From NCBI RefSeq assembly GCF_029946505.1, contig NZ_JARZHG010000049.1, forward strand, positions 16,103 to 80,102: a stretch of DNA of 64,000 nt, written 5' to 3'. Both the position numbers and the translations under genes were made by a program. The notes below the pieces were generated by a model. The model did not search any database. It worked only from the letters and a program-made list of their open reading frames with translations, and was not told the DNA's origin. Positions 49,948-57,926 of the stretch are shown in pieces. Every line of letters starts with the position of its first letter. The first letter of the stretch is position 1. This DNA comes from Polyangium sp. y55x31 (GTDB taxonomy: Bacteria; Myxococcota_A; Polyangia; Polyangiales; Polyangiaceae).

Positions 49948-50343
49948 ATGCAAGCAACCACCGCGGCGGCGATTTCGCTCAACGTCAGGGATGTCGAGGC
50001 TTCGCGCGACTTCTTCGCGCGGCACATGGGGTTTGCCCCGGCGATGGCGGCGGACGGCTTCGTGTCGATGACCCGCGAGGGCGTCGGGTACAACCTCATC
50101 TTCCTGCGCCAAGGGCTCGCCTCGCTGCAGCCGGAGACGCTCAAGCACGCGCACGCCGGCGGCTTGATCCTGGCGTTCGTCGTGCCCGACGTGGACGCCG
50201 AGGAGGCGCGGCTCTGCGCCGAGGGCGTGCCCATCACGACGCCGCTCCAGACCGAGCCGTGGGGCGAGCGCTTCTTCCAGGTCACGGATCCGAACGGGAT
50301 TCTCGTGCAGTTCGTCCAGTGGATGACGCCGCCCGAGGCGTAG
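49948..50343 (+). CDS. VOC family (glyoxalase-like) protein controlled by the adjacent TetR
   Basis: A 131-residue single-domain VOC protein: AAAISLNVRDVEASRDFFARHMGF...LAFVVPDVDAEEARLCAEGVPI...FFQVTDPNGILVQFVQW, with the terminal metal-ligand Glu position replaced by Gln (LVQF). Close relatives are annotated as glyoxalase or bleomycin-resistance proteins. GAGGAA stands 7 nt before ATG 49948. The upstream operator suggests it is induced when the TetR repressor binds its ligand. Confidence 0.88.
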   Translation: MQATTAAAISLNVRDVEASRDFFARHMGFAPAMAADGFVSMTREGVGYNLIFLRQGLASLQPETLKHAHAGGLILAFVVPDVDAEEARLCAEGVPITTPLQTEPWGERFFQVTDPNGILVQFVQWMTPPEA

Positions 50344-50349
50344 CCGCCC

Positions 50350-50916
50350 TCAAGGCGAGACGGTCACCACGATTCGCGACGAGAGCCCGCCGAACCGCGC
50401 GAGGACCTGGCCCTCGCCCTCGTCGAAGGCCACGGCATACCCCGCGTTCTCCGGCGCGCACGCCGTCTCCGTGCCCGTGCACGCGGGCGGGCGGCGCGGA
50501 CCGAGCGCGCCCGTGAACGACCACGCGATGGGCGCCCGGCCGAGCGAGAGGCGTGTTCCCGCGTCGTCGAAGGCCAAAAGCTCCATCACGAGCAAATCAC
50601 CACGCTTGGCGGCCTGCGTCGTGTCGACGCGGACGCGGCTCGGGCGGCGCACGTCGAGCACGACGACGCCCTGCTCGCAGGGGATTTGCACGCGGCCGGG
50701 ATCGACGGCCTCGTAGGTCTGTCCCGCGGGGTCGAAACGGATCGGCGCGCTCGGCCGGGCCTCGGCGATGCGGCAAGCGCCGCGGGCCTTGGGCATGTCG
50801 TCCCGCGCGCCCACGGCCACGAGATACACGGTCTCCGGCGGCTTCGCGCAGCCCGCGAGCGCGCCGAGCATCGTCGCGAGGAGGGCGGCGCAAAAGAGCG
50901 GTTCGGCGCGGGGCAT
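50350..50916 (-). CDS. Lipoprotein of unknown function
   Basis: A 188-residue protein with signal MPRAEPLFCAALLATMLGALAGCAKPP (lipobox LAGC). The mature part is beta-rich with Cys pairs (GACRIAEA...IPCEQGVVV...PPACTGTETACAPEN); it resembles an Ig-like or beta-sandwich domain, but I assign no family. It converges with the VOC gene and lies 39 bp downstream of the LysR gene on the same strand. Confidence 0.65.
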   Translation of the reverse strand: MPRAEPLFCAALLATMLGALAGCAKPPETVYLVAVGARDDMPKARGACRIAEARPSAPIRFDPAGQTYEAVDPGRVQIPCEQGVVVLDVRRPSRVRVDTTQAAKRGDLLVMELLAFDDAGTRLSLGRAPIAWSFTGALGPRRPPACTGTETACAPENAGYAVAFDEGEGQVLARFGGLSSRIVVTVSP

Positions 50917-50955
50917 GCGGGCGCGCGCGAGTATCGCTCGATCGGGGCCACGTGA

Positions 50956-51822
50956 TCAACGCCGCGCCGCGGCGAGCAAGCGCCGCCAGACGCGCTCGGT
51001 GCCGCCTTCGAGCGGCGCGTCGGCGAGGCGGATCGCGGCGTAGGTTTGGTTTGGCAAACCGGCGATCGGACGGCCCACGAGGCCGGGCGGGAGGCGGCAA
51101 AAATCGTTGACGATCGCGAGCCCCGCCCCGAGCCGCGCGAGCCGCAACGTGAGCGGCCAGCCGCGCACCTCGACGGCGACGTCCCAGCGCACGCCTGCCG
51201 CCCGCAGCGATTCTTCGAGCACCACGCGTTGCGGCTGGCCCTCGGGCGGCACGACGAGCGCGGCGCCTTCGAGATCGGCGAACTCCACGCGCTCTTTCCC
51301 GGCGAGCGCGTGACCCTCGGGCACCACGAGCATTTGCCCGACGGTCGCGAGCGGCTCCACGACGAGCCGTGGCAGCCGCGTCTCCAGCGGGAGCACGCCC
51401 ACGTGCGCCTCGCCCGTGCGCACGGCCGCGAGCGTGCCCGCCGCGTCCCGCACGAGCAGCGAGAGCGGCGTCCGCGCGTCACGCACGGAGCGCTGCACGG
51501 CTTCGCCGATGAGGTAGAGATACGCCCCTTCGCCCGCGGAGAGAACCACGCGCGTCCGCGGGCGACCGGCACGCAGGCCTTCGACGAACTCGGCCTGCTG
51601 CGCCAGCGTCCTCCGCGCATACGCCGCGACCCGCTCGCCGCCGTCGGTGAGCACGAGCGCGCGGCCGACACGTCGGTAGAGCGGCGCGCCGACGACCTCC
51701 GCGAGCTTCTGCACCTGCGCGTGCAGCGCGGGTTGCGAGAGGCCGAGGGCGCGGGCGGCATGCGTAAAATTCTTGTGTTCGGCGAAGGCGGCGAAGGCGC
51801 GCAGCCAGGAGGTCTCGAGCAT
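50956..51822 (-). CDS. LysR family transcriptional regulator
   Basis: A 288-residue protein: N-terminal winged helix MLETSWLRAFAAFAEHKNFTHAARALGLSQPALHAQVQKLAEVVGAPLYRRVGRALVLTDGG and a C-terminal type-2 periplasmic-binding-like effector domain (RVVLSAGEGAYLYLIGEAVQRS...LETRLPRLVVEPLATVGQMLVVPEGHAL). It is divergent from kptA with 75 bp between starts; the usual LysR logic would make the kptA gene or its own gene a target, but I see no clear T-N11-A site there. Confidence 0.88.
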   Translation of the reverse strand: MLETSWLRAFAAFAEHKNFTHAARALGLSQPALHAQVQKLAEVVGAPLYRRVGRALVLTDGGERVAAYARRTLAQQAEFVEGLRAGRPRTRVVLSAGEGAYLYLIGEAVQRSVRDARTPLSLLVRDAAGTLAAVRTGEAHVGVLPLETRLPRLVVEPLATVGQMLVVPEGHALAGKERVEFADLEGAALVVPPEGQPQRVVLEESLRAAGVRWDVAVEVRGWPLTLRLARLGAGLAIVNDFCRLPPGLVGRPIAGLPNQTYAAIRLADAPLEGGTERVWRRLLAAARR

Positions 51823-51897
51823 GACTATCTGCGGGGATGATAGCTCATCCAAAAAGACGACTTCCGCCGATGGCAGGGACCGCTACCCTCGGGCCTC

Positions 51898-52500
51898 ATG
51901 AACACCGTAGAGCTTAGCAAAACCCTCTCTTGGCTCCTCCGCCACGGGGCGCGCGAGGCCGGCGTATCGATGGATGCGGCTGGCTGGGTGCCCGTGCCCG
52001 AGGTGCTTCGTTACCTCCGCATCAGCCGCGCGGCCCTCGAAGAGGTCGTCGCGACGAACAACAAGAGCCGCCTCACGCTCGAAGGCGACCGCGTGCGCGC
52101 CTGCCAGGGCCATTCGACCGAGAACATGCCCGTCACGGTCGAGGCCCTGGAAGCGTCGTGGCAGCCCTACACGGACGGCGGGAGCCTCTGGCACGGGACC
52201 ACGGTCGAGGCGACGGCCCCGATCGCGCGGGAAGGCCTCTACCCGCAGAAGCGCACCCACGTGCACCTGGCCCCGAGCCTCGAAAGCAAGGTCGGCAAGC
52301 GCTCGGCGACGCCGGTCATGCTGGAGATCTCGACCGAGCGATTGCGCGACGCGGGGCTCGGCGTGTGGGAGGCGCAAAACGGCGTCGTGCTCGTGCGCCA
52401 CGTTCCGGTGTCGTGCATCGTGGACCTCGCCTGCACGACGCGCGCGGCGAAGCAGGCCGAGGCGTCGCTTCGAGCGCGGTTCGGCTTCCGCCGGTCGTGA
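51898..52500 (+). CDS. kptA: RNA 2'-phosphotransferase (Tpt1/KptA)
   Basis: A 200-residue enzyme that transfers the 2'-phosphate of RNA to NAD+, giving ADP-ribose 1'',2''-cyclic phosphate. Family motifs: LSKTLSWLLRHGA (Arg-His), VRACQGHS (RAxQGHS), SLWHGTTVEA (NAD pocket), RTHVHLAPS, and a C-terminal VVLVRHVP. Bacteria lack the tRNA-splicing pathway that makes 2'-phosphate junctions, so the physiological substrate is unclear; RNA repair or NAD-linked capping chemistry is proposed for bacterial members. It lies about 1.7 kb from an RtcB-type RNA ligase gene in this window. Confidence 0.92.
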   Translation: MNTVELSKTLSWLLRHGAREAGVSMDAAGWVPVPEVLRYLRISRAALEEVVATNNKSRLTLEGDRVRACQGHSTENMPVTVEALEASWQPYTDGGSLWHGTTVEATAPIAREGLYPQKRTHVHLAPSLESKVGKRSATPVMLEISTERLRDAGLGVWEAQNGVVLVRHVPVSCIVDLACTTRAAKQAEASLRARFGFRRS

Positions 52501-52523
52501 TCACGTCAATGGGCGTCGGGGAA

Positions 52524-53681
52524 TCATTTGACGTCCCACGGAACCTCTCCCGAATGAAGCAAAACCTCGGACTCGATCTTGGCTTCCGCCGGGTCCGTCC
52601 CGTGTCCGACCGTGGCGACACGCTGATAACGCACCCACCAGGAGATGGTCCCGCGCTCGGCCGAACCGGGGGGAGGCGTGATGTTCAAATCGACGACCTT
52701 GGGATCGGCGCCCACGCGGTCGTCGCGGGCGAGGTGCCGGCCCGGTTGTCCCGGGATGATTTGAAAATGCCGCGCGAGGTGGCGGACGTCGCGCCGGAGG
52801 ACGGCCCCGCGCTCGTTTTTGACCTCGCAGCCGACTTCGAGGCGGCGGAACAGATCACCCGTCGGGAAATCGTGCCCCGGCGCGGGCTGGACGAGCGTGA
52901 CGCGGAGAATGCCGTCCTCGGCGCGTTCGGCCGTGGCCTGGAGGTTCTTTCGTAACCAGGCAGGATCACGGACCTCGGCGAAGGCGTGCGAGCGGCGGCC
53001 CTCGACGAGCGGCATGTGGCAATCGGCGCAAGCCTTTCCGGCCGCGGGCGAGCGCAGGTGTTCGCGGGCCGTGGTCTGCATGAATTGCCCGTCGTCGTTG
53101 CCGAAGCCCATCGGGAAACGGAATTCGTGGCAGCCGGAGCAGCCGCCCGTTTGGCTGAAGGCAATCGAGCGGCGAAGCGGGTGCGGCGCGCGGGGGGCGT
53201 CGTCGCCGGGGGAGGCCGCCGCGGCAAGGACGAGTCCTTCTTCGGTGACGTGGCAGCTCACGCAGCCGACGCCGAGCTCGCTGACGGCCTTGGGCGGATC
53301 GGTCCGGGGATCGGCTTCCGGGGCGTGGCAGCCGCGGCAGAAGGGCGAGGGCTCGATGGCGAACGCTTTGCGATACGCCGGATTGAGGTTCGATTGCTGG
53401 TGGTGCGAGCCGGCCCATTGCTTGGCCTCGTCGGCGTGGCAAGCGACGCACGTCGCATTGAGCGCCACGGCCGCGTCGAGCCGCTTGCGATAAGGGCGAG
53501 GCATGGGGACGGCCGGCGCGGAAGGCGTGTCCGCCGCGGGCGTGACGTCCGCCGGGGCAGGCTCGGACGAGGGGATGGCCGGAAGCGCCGGCGCCGATGT
53601 CGCTTGCCCGTCCGTGAGGACGTCCTCGCGGATGCATCCGGCGAGGAGGCAAATGGATATCAGCAGGGAAGAGCGCAGCAT
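52524..53681 (-). CDS. Pentahaem c-type cytochrome lipoprotein
   Basis: A 385-residue protein. Lipoprotein signal MLRSSLLISICLLAGCIRE (lipobox LAGC), then a Pro/Ala linker. Five CxxCH haem sites: CVACH, CRGCH, CVSCH, CSGCH and CADCH, spread over about 150 residues with accessory His residues (SHHQQSNLNPAYR), as in cytochrome c-554/tetrahaem-like electron-transfer proteins. The C-terminal 150 residues are beta-rich without haem sites. It is probably anchored in the envelope as an electron carrier or reductase; the partner is unknown. It lies downstream (59 bp) of the small helical protein gene on the same strand. Confidence 0.87.
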   Translation of the reverse strand: MLRSSLLISICLLAGCIREDVLTDGQATSAPALPAIPSSEPAPADVTPAADTPSAPAVPMPRPYRKRLDAAVALNATCVACHADEAKQWAGSHHQQSNLNPAYRKAFAIEPSPFCRGCHAPEADPRTDPPKAVSELGVGCVSCHVTEEGLVLAAAASPGDDAPRAPHPLRRSIAFSQTGGCSGCHEFRFPMGFGNDDGQFMQTTAREHLRSPAAGKACADCHMPLVEGRRSHAFAEVRDPAWLRKNLQATAERAEDGILRVTLVQPAPGHDFPTGDLFRRLEVGCEVKNERGAVLRRDVRHLARHFQIIPGQPGRHLARDDRVGADPKVVDLNITPPPGSAERGTISWWVRYQRVATVGHGTDPAEAKIESEVLLHSGEVPWDVK

Positions 53682-53740
53682 GGGACGGTCGAGGCCGCCT
53701 CATGACGTATCACCTTTCCCGCGCTCCGGGAACCACTCGG

Positions 53741-54148
53741 TCAAGCGCGGCGGCGCGGCGGGATCGGGTACAGGGAGGGGAGGTCTTCATTCCGCACGAA
53801 GCCGAGCGCCTCGCGGTGGACGCGGAGCTCCCAGAGGGCTTGCTCGGCCCGCGTGCGCCCCTCGTTGAAGGCAGCGACGCGGGCGCGAATCTCGACCTGG
53901 TTCCGCTCGGCCCCGGCAGCCACGAGCTCGTCGATGGCGAGGCCGAGGACCTCGAGCTCGAGCAGGGCCGCATTGACCTTGTCCTCGGAGCGGCCGAGCG
54001 AGGAGGCCATCTCGCGGAGGATCTCGGCGGCGAGGTCGCTCCCGCCGAGGTGGGTCGGCAGGCGATCACGCAGGCGGTCGAGGTACGGGCTCTCGTGGCC
54101 CTTCCGCTTGAGCTGCTCGACGAGCTTTTTCCAGGCGGGCTCGGACAT
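53741..54148 (-). CDS. Small helical protein of unknown function
   Basis: A 135-residue soluble protein, mostly helical: MSEPAWKKLVEQLKRKGHESPYLDRLRDRLPTHLGGSDLAAEILREMASSLGRSEDKVNAALLELE, then a long charged helix and a short tail (RNEDLPSLYPIPPRRR). No family recognised. It lies 69 bp downstream of rtcB on the same strand, possibly in the same transcript. Confidence 0.6.
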   Translation of the reverse strand: MSEPAWKKLVEQLKRKGHESPYLDRLRDRLPTHLGGSDLAAEILREMASSLGRSEDKVNAALLELEVLGLAIDELVAAGAERNQVEIRARVAAFNEGRTRAEQALWELRVHREALGFVRNEDLPSLYPIPPRRRA

Positions 54149-54217
54149 GGCGGAGGACGCAATCTAGCGCGGAAGGGGCCGCGCCGCTCGCCGGTCGGCG
54201 CGGCCCCCGGGCTTTGC

Positions 54218-55345
54218 TCACGCGGCCTTGTACACGAGCACCGGCCGGAGCCTTCGCACGATGCGCACGAGCTGCCGCTGCGCGCGCATCACCGCGCCGA
54301 TGTCCTTGTACGCGCTCGGCGCCTCCTCGCGGAGCCGTTCGGCGATGCGGTGGTCGAACCACACGCCCTCGGCTTCGCGCAGGAGCTGCCGCTGCCCGAT
54401 GCGCCTGCGCGCTTCGGACCGCGAGAGCGCGCGGCCGGCCCCGTGCGCCGACGAGTCGAGCGCCTCGGGGTGGCCGCGGCCTTCGACGTGGAAGCTCTCG
54501 CTGCCCATCGAGCCGGGCACCACGCCGGGCTCGCCCGCACGAAGCCCCATGGCGCCTTTGCGGTGGACCCAGAGCTCGCGCCCGCCGTGGGATTCGCGTC
54601 GTACGTGGTTGTGGTCGATCTCCAGGCGTGAGCCCGCATCGGCAGAGGCGCCGAAAAGCTCGCCGAAGAGATCGATCGCGGCGTCGAGCATGCGCGCCCG
54701 GCTCGCCCGCGCATACCGCGCGGCCCATTCCGCGGCGTCGAGATAAGCACGCCCGGCCTCGCTGTCCGCTTCGAGAAACGCGAGACCCGATGGATCCCGC
54801 TCGGCGCGGCCCTCGAAATGGTGCCGGATGGCCGGCCCCATCGCGCGTGATCCCGAATGCACGAGAAGCCACAACCATTCTTCGTCGTCGCGTTGCACCT
54901 CCAAAAAATGGTTTCCCCGGCCGAGCGTGCCGAACTCCATCCGGCCCTCGCGCCGCTTCATCGCTTCGAGCGCGCCGCCTCCGATCGGCGCGTCTCGCAG
55001 CTCGTCCGGCAGCTCCGGCGCCGCGGCGGCCGGGTGCAGGACGTGCGGAATGCGCTGGTAAAACCCCGCGAGCACCCGCGCCGCCCGTTCGCGATCGGCG
55101 AGCAGGTCTGCGCTCGCCTGGAGACGCACGGCCACCATTCCACAGCCGATGTCGCCCCCGACCGCGGCGGGCAAGATCCGCCGCGTCGTGGCCGTCACTG
55201 TGCCCACGCAGACCTCCTCGGCGACGTGCGCGTCCGGCATGACCGCGACGTGCACGACATCCGAGGTGCGCGTGAGCCGCCCGAGCGCCGCCCGAAGCTC
55301 GGCGCTCGCTCCCTCGGGAAGGAATGTCGCGACGTGCGTGGTCAC
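54218..55345 (-). CDS. rtcB: RtcB-family RNA ligase
   Basis: A 375-residue protein from GTG 55345 (GGGAGGAG upstream). RtcB motifs in order: VAVMPDAHVAEEVCVGTV (MPDxH), PAAVGGDIGCGM, GTLGRGNHFLEV, LLVHSGSR, EIDHNHV, ELWVHRKGAM, VPGSMGSESF and DSSAHGAGR (guanylylated His). It joins 3'-phosphate or 2',3'-cyclic phosphate ends to 5'-OH RNA ends using GTP and Mn. At 375 residues it is shorter than canonical RtcB (about 400-480), as in RtcB2-like relatives. Its start overlaps the stop of the upstream RbfA-like gene by 4 bp (GTGA), indicating translational coupling. Confidence 0.92.
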   Translation of the reverse strand: MTTHVATFLPEGASAELRAALGRLTRTSDVVHVAVMPDAHVAEEVCVGTVTATTRRILPAAVGGDIGCGMVAVRLQASADLLADRERAARVLAGFYQRIPHVLHPAAAAPELPDELRDAPIGGGALEAMKRREGRMEFGTLGRGNHFLEVQRDDEEWLWLLVHSGSRAMGPAIRHHFEGRAERDPSGLAFLEADSEAGRAYLDAAEWAARYARASRARMLDAAIDLFGELFGASADAGSRLEIDHNHVRRESHGGRELWVHRKGAMGLRAGEPGVVPGSMGSESFHVEGRGHPEALDSSAHGAGRALSRSEARRRIGQRQLLREAEGVWFDHRIAERLREEAPSAYKDIGAVMRAQRQLVRIVRRLRPVLVYKAA

Positions 55346-55725
55346 GATTCTCCTCCCGTCTCGGGCGGCAATACGCGGAAGGTCAACGTCGGCACGCGTT
55401 TCCGCGTGATCGCGCTCGCCACCTCCGCCCTTAGATACCCGCCCACTTTTTCGAGCCGCGCCGCCACGTCTTCCGGCGACACGCCCCGCGGCGCCTGCAC
55501 GATCACCGCGAGCCTGCCTGCGTCGGGCGCCGGCTCCACGTCGGCCACCCACACCTCGAGGAGGACGTCGTCCTCCATTCCGGCGAGCGCTTCGCTCACC
55601 GCTTCTTGCACCTGCCGGCAGAGCTGGCGCTCCTTGCGCTCGACCTTCCGGTCCTCCGCCGTTCCGAAAAAAGAATCCGCATCCCGAGCGGAGCCAGCGC
55701 GGCCCCGCGAACGATCTCTCGTCAT
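55342..55725 (-). CDS. RbfA-like (ribosome-binding factor A family) protein
   Basis: A 127-residue protein. After a 20-residue basic lead come RKVERKERQLCRQVQEAVSEALAG (helix 1 of the RbfA/KH-like fold), LLEVWVADVEPAPDAGRLAVIVQAPRG (the V..V..SPD strand region) and GYLRAEVASAITRKRVPTLTFRVLP, which matches the RbfA signature LRreLa..l.lR.vPeLrF. RbfA proteins bind the 30S subunit near the 16S decoding region. Here the gene is directly coupled to rtcB (4-bp overlap). I infer it targets the RNA ligase to the ribosome, or acts with it on 16S rRNA, but that is unproven. Confidence 0.72.
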   Translation of the reverse strand: MTRDRSRGRAGSARDADSFFGTAEDRKVERKERQLCRQVQEAVSEALAGMEDDVLLEVWVADVEPAPDAGRLAVIVQAPRGVSPEDVAARLEKVGGYLRAEVASAITRKRVPTLTFRVLPPETGGES

Positions 55726-55984
55726 TCCATGCTCCGACTGCGTGACGAACCCGTGCCTGCCGCGTGTCCTCGCGGCGCGCTTCGTTCGGTCCGGGGTAGG
55801 AGCCTCGCCGGCGTCAGCGAGACGTCGGGGCGAGGCTCATCGTCGCAATCGGTCGCATGACGGGCCTCCTTCGGGAGGACAAGAATGCCCGACCGCCAAA
55901 GGACTTGCAAGCGGATCGGCGCTTGCAGGCGGGACGCACGCGGGGGGCGGCAGGGTCGCCGTCCGATAACGACGGAGGCAAATC
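55726..55984. other. Divergent intergenic region between RbfA-like and secreted-protein genes
   Basis: A 259-bp region with no gene. A ribosome site GGAGG (55974-55978) serves the downstream gene. I see no operator-like dyad; promoters for both directions must lie here. Confidence 0.35.
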
Positions 55985-56383
55985 ATGACGCGTGCGTGGA
56001 AGCTCGGGGCCGCTTCGCTCGGCATCTGGATGGGTTTGAGCGGCGCGGCCCAGGCGCAAAACGGAGCCGGCAGCGGCGCGGGGCAAACCGGCGGCGCAGG
56101 GCAGGTGCAGGACGATATCGACAACCAGGGGACGCAACGCGGCCAGCAGCCCGGGACACGGACGCCGAACGTCTGCCCGCCCGGCGTGGACCAGAGCACG
56201 GGCGAGGGGTTGGCTTGTCCGCCGGAGGGCCTGCCGGGGACGCCGTCTGGACCGGGTGCGACACCTCCGCAGACGGACACACAACCGCCGAGCACGGCGA
56301 CGCAGCCCCCGCGCCCGAAGACGCAGCCCCCGCGCTCGAAGACGCAGCCCCCGAGCACGAAGACGCAGCCCCCGGCCCGATGA
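55985..56383 (+). CDS. Secreted Pro/Thr-rich repeat protein, probably frameshifted
   Basis: A 132-residue product with signal peptide MTRAWKLGAASLGIWMGLSGAAQA, then a Gly/Gln-rich part (NGAGSGAGQTGGAGQVQDDIDNQ), one CPPGVD segment and TQPP repeats every seven residues (TDTQPP, TATQPP, PKTQPP, SKTQPP, TKTQPP). GGAGG precedes ATG 55985. The stop TGA at 56381-56383 is produced by a unit that is 20 bp long in an otherwise 21-bp array; the same TxPP pattern continues in another frame (THPPGPGTQPPGGSTKRC). Correcting this and a second 1-bp deletion at about 56482 gives a 220-codon frame ending TGA at 56640-56642. Likely a cell-surface protein of unknown role. Confidence 0.65.
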   Translation: MTRAWKLGAASLGIWMGLSGAAQAQNGAGSGAGQTGGAGQVQDDIDNQGTQRGQQPGTRTPNVCPPGVDQSTGEGLACPPEGLPGTPSGPGATPPQTDTQPPSTATQPPRPKTQPPRSKTQPPSTKTQPPAR

Positions 56384-56415
56384 CGCATCCCCCGGGGCCG
56401 GGCACACAACCCCCG
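56279..56415 (+). repeat. 21-bp tandem repeat, TQPP-coding array
   Basis: Units beginning ACGCAGCCCCCG (or variants) start at 56279, 56300, 56321, 56342, 56363, 56383 and 56404. All steps are 21 bp except the one from 56363 to 56383 (20 bp), where the spacer GCCCGATG is 8 nt instead of 9. Confidence 0.9.
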
Positions 56416-56419
56416 GGGG

Positions 56420-56607
56420 GATCGACGAAAAGGTGCGGGGGATCGACCGGCGGGAGCGGGGGATCGACGAAAAGGTGCGGGGATCGACGGAAAGGTGCGG
56501 GGGATCGACCGTCGGGAGCGGGGGATCGACGAAAAGGTGCGGGGGATCGACGAAAAGGTGCGGGGGATCGACCGGCGGGAGCGGGGGATCGACCGGCGGA
56601 GCCACCG
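56420..56607 (+). repeat. 21-bp tandem repeat, GGSTKRC/GGSTGGS-type array
   Basis: Nine units marked by GATCGAC at 56420, 56441, 56462, 56482, 56503, 56524, 56545, 56566 and 56587. Two unit types alternate irregularly (GACGAAAAGGTGC and GACCGGCGGGAGC). One step (56462 to 56482) is 20 bp, shifting the frame. Confidence 0.9.
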
Positions 56608-56654
56608 GCGGGCAAACGGCGAGCCCGCCCGGGGGTCGTTGAACGGGCAGTTCG

Positions 56655-57926
56655 CTACTTCGGAGGGGGCGCGGGGAGCAAAATTTCGACCGTCGTCCCC
56701 TCGACGAGCTGTACGTTCGCGAGCTTCACGACGCGCTCGCTCCCTTCGAGGCCGGTCGAGACGAGGATGGTCGGGCCCGTGTCGCGCTCGACCGTGATGG
56801 GCACGAAGCGGATCTTGTTCTCCGCGTCCACGACCGCCACGCGAAGGCCCTTCGCGTCGTTGTAGAGCGCGGTCGCGGGCACCTCGAGCACCCGATGCGG
56901 CAAGGGCAAGGTGAGCGAGACCTCGGCATACATGCCCGAAAGGAGCTTGTTGTCGGGGTTCGGCACGCGCACCTCGGTGTTCATCGTGCGCGTGGCCGCG
57001 TCGAGCGCGCCCGAGGTGCGCGCGACCGTGCCCTCGAAGTTCTGCCCCGCGAACTCCCGCACCGCGACCCTCGCCTTCGCGCCCACCTTCACGCCCGGCG
57101 CGATGTCCTGCGGGATGCCGACGAAGACCCGCACGGGGTCGGTCGCGGCGATCCGGAAGAGCGGCGTGCCGTTGCCCGCCGAGACGAGCGCGCCCCGCTC
57201 GATCGAGCGGGAGACGATCGTGCCCGCGAACGGGGCGATGATCTTGGCGAACGCCTTCAGATCACGGATGCGCTGGATGTTCGCCGAAGCGGACGTGATC
57301 GAGGCTTGCGCCACGGTCACGCTCGCCGCGTCGACGCGCGCTTGCCCCTGCCGCTGCTCGAGGTCCTCCTGCGAGGCCACGCCCGCGGGCACGAGCTTCT
57401 CGTACCGCGCGAGGTTCGACTTCGACAGATCGCGGCTCGCCTCGGCCCGGAGCAGCGCGGCCTTGGCCTGCGTGACCTCGGCGCTCGCCTGCATGAGCTC
57501 GCGATCGAGCTCGGGCGTGTCGATCTCGGCGAGGACCTGCCCCTCCTCGACCTTGTCGCCGATGTCGACGTTCCACTTGCGCACGTAGCCGCTCACGCGC
57601 GGGTAGACGACCGTCTCTTCGAGCGGCCGGATGCTGCCCGGCAGCACGAGCGAGCGGTCACTCGACGTCACCTTCGGCGCCACGACCTCCACGCGCGGCG
57701 CCGTGGTCTCGGCCGCCTTCACGCCCGCTTCGAGCGCCGCGCGGGCGCTCCGGCGGGGCAGGTAGGTCACGGCGAAGACGCCGCCGAGCACGAGGACGAG
57801 CGCCGTACAAGCGGCGAACACCTGCGTCCGGGACAGCGCCGCGGGCTGCGGCAGATCAAAGCCGAGGTCGTCGGCCTTCGGGGTCGACGCGGGATCTTGG
57901 ATCGGATGCGACTCGTTGGGGCTCAT
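56655..57926 (-). CDS. RND efflux periplasmic adaptor (membrane fusion) protein
   Basis: A 423-residue protein. One N-terminal TM helix (VFAACTALVLVLGGVFAVTYL); lipoyl-like hairpin halves GSIRPLEETVVYPRVSGYVRKWNVDIGDKVEEGQVLAEIDTPEL and IIAPFAGTIVSRSIERGALVSAG; the alpha-hairpin between them (ASAEVTQAKAALLRAEASRDLSKSNLARYEKLVPAGVASQEDLEQ); a beta-barrel domain with PVRVFVGIPQDIAPGVKVGAKARVAVREF. It bridges the RND pump to an outer-membrane channel. The start ATG overlaps the stop of the RND gene (ATGA), so the pump gene is translated first. No outer-membrane factor gene is in the window. Confidence 0.93.
   Translation of the reverse strand: MSPNESHPIQDPASTPKADDLGFDLPQPAALSRTQVFAACTALVLVLGGVFAVTYLPRRSARAALEAGVKAAETTAPRVEVVAPKVTSSDRSLVLPGSIRPLEETVVYPRVSGYVRKWNVDIGDKVEEGQVLAEIDTPELDRELMQASAEVTQAKAALLRAEASRDLSKSNLARYEKLVPAGVASQEDLEQRQGQARVDAASVTVAQASITSASANIQRIRDLKAFAKIIAPFAGTIVSRSIERGALVSAGNGTPLFRIAATDPVRVFVGIPQDIAPGVKVGAKARVAVREFAGQNFEGTVARTSGALDAATRTMNTEVRVPNPDNKLLSGMYAEVSLTLPLPHRVLEVPATALYNDAKGLRVAVVDAENKIRFVPITVERDTGPTILVSTGLEGSERVVKLANVQLVEGTTVEILLPAPPPK

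Noticed and set aside
56381..56383. A second possible UGA-selenocysteine site in the repeat protein
   Set aside because: The continuing repeat pattern is in a different frame, so the stop arises from a 1-bp deletion; there is no redox motif or SECIS-like hairpin.
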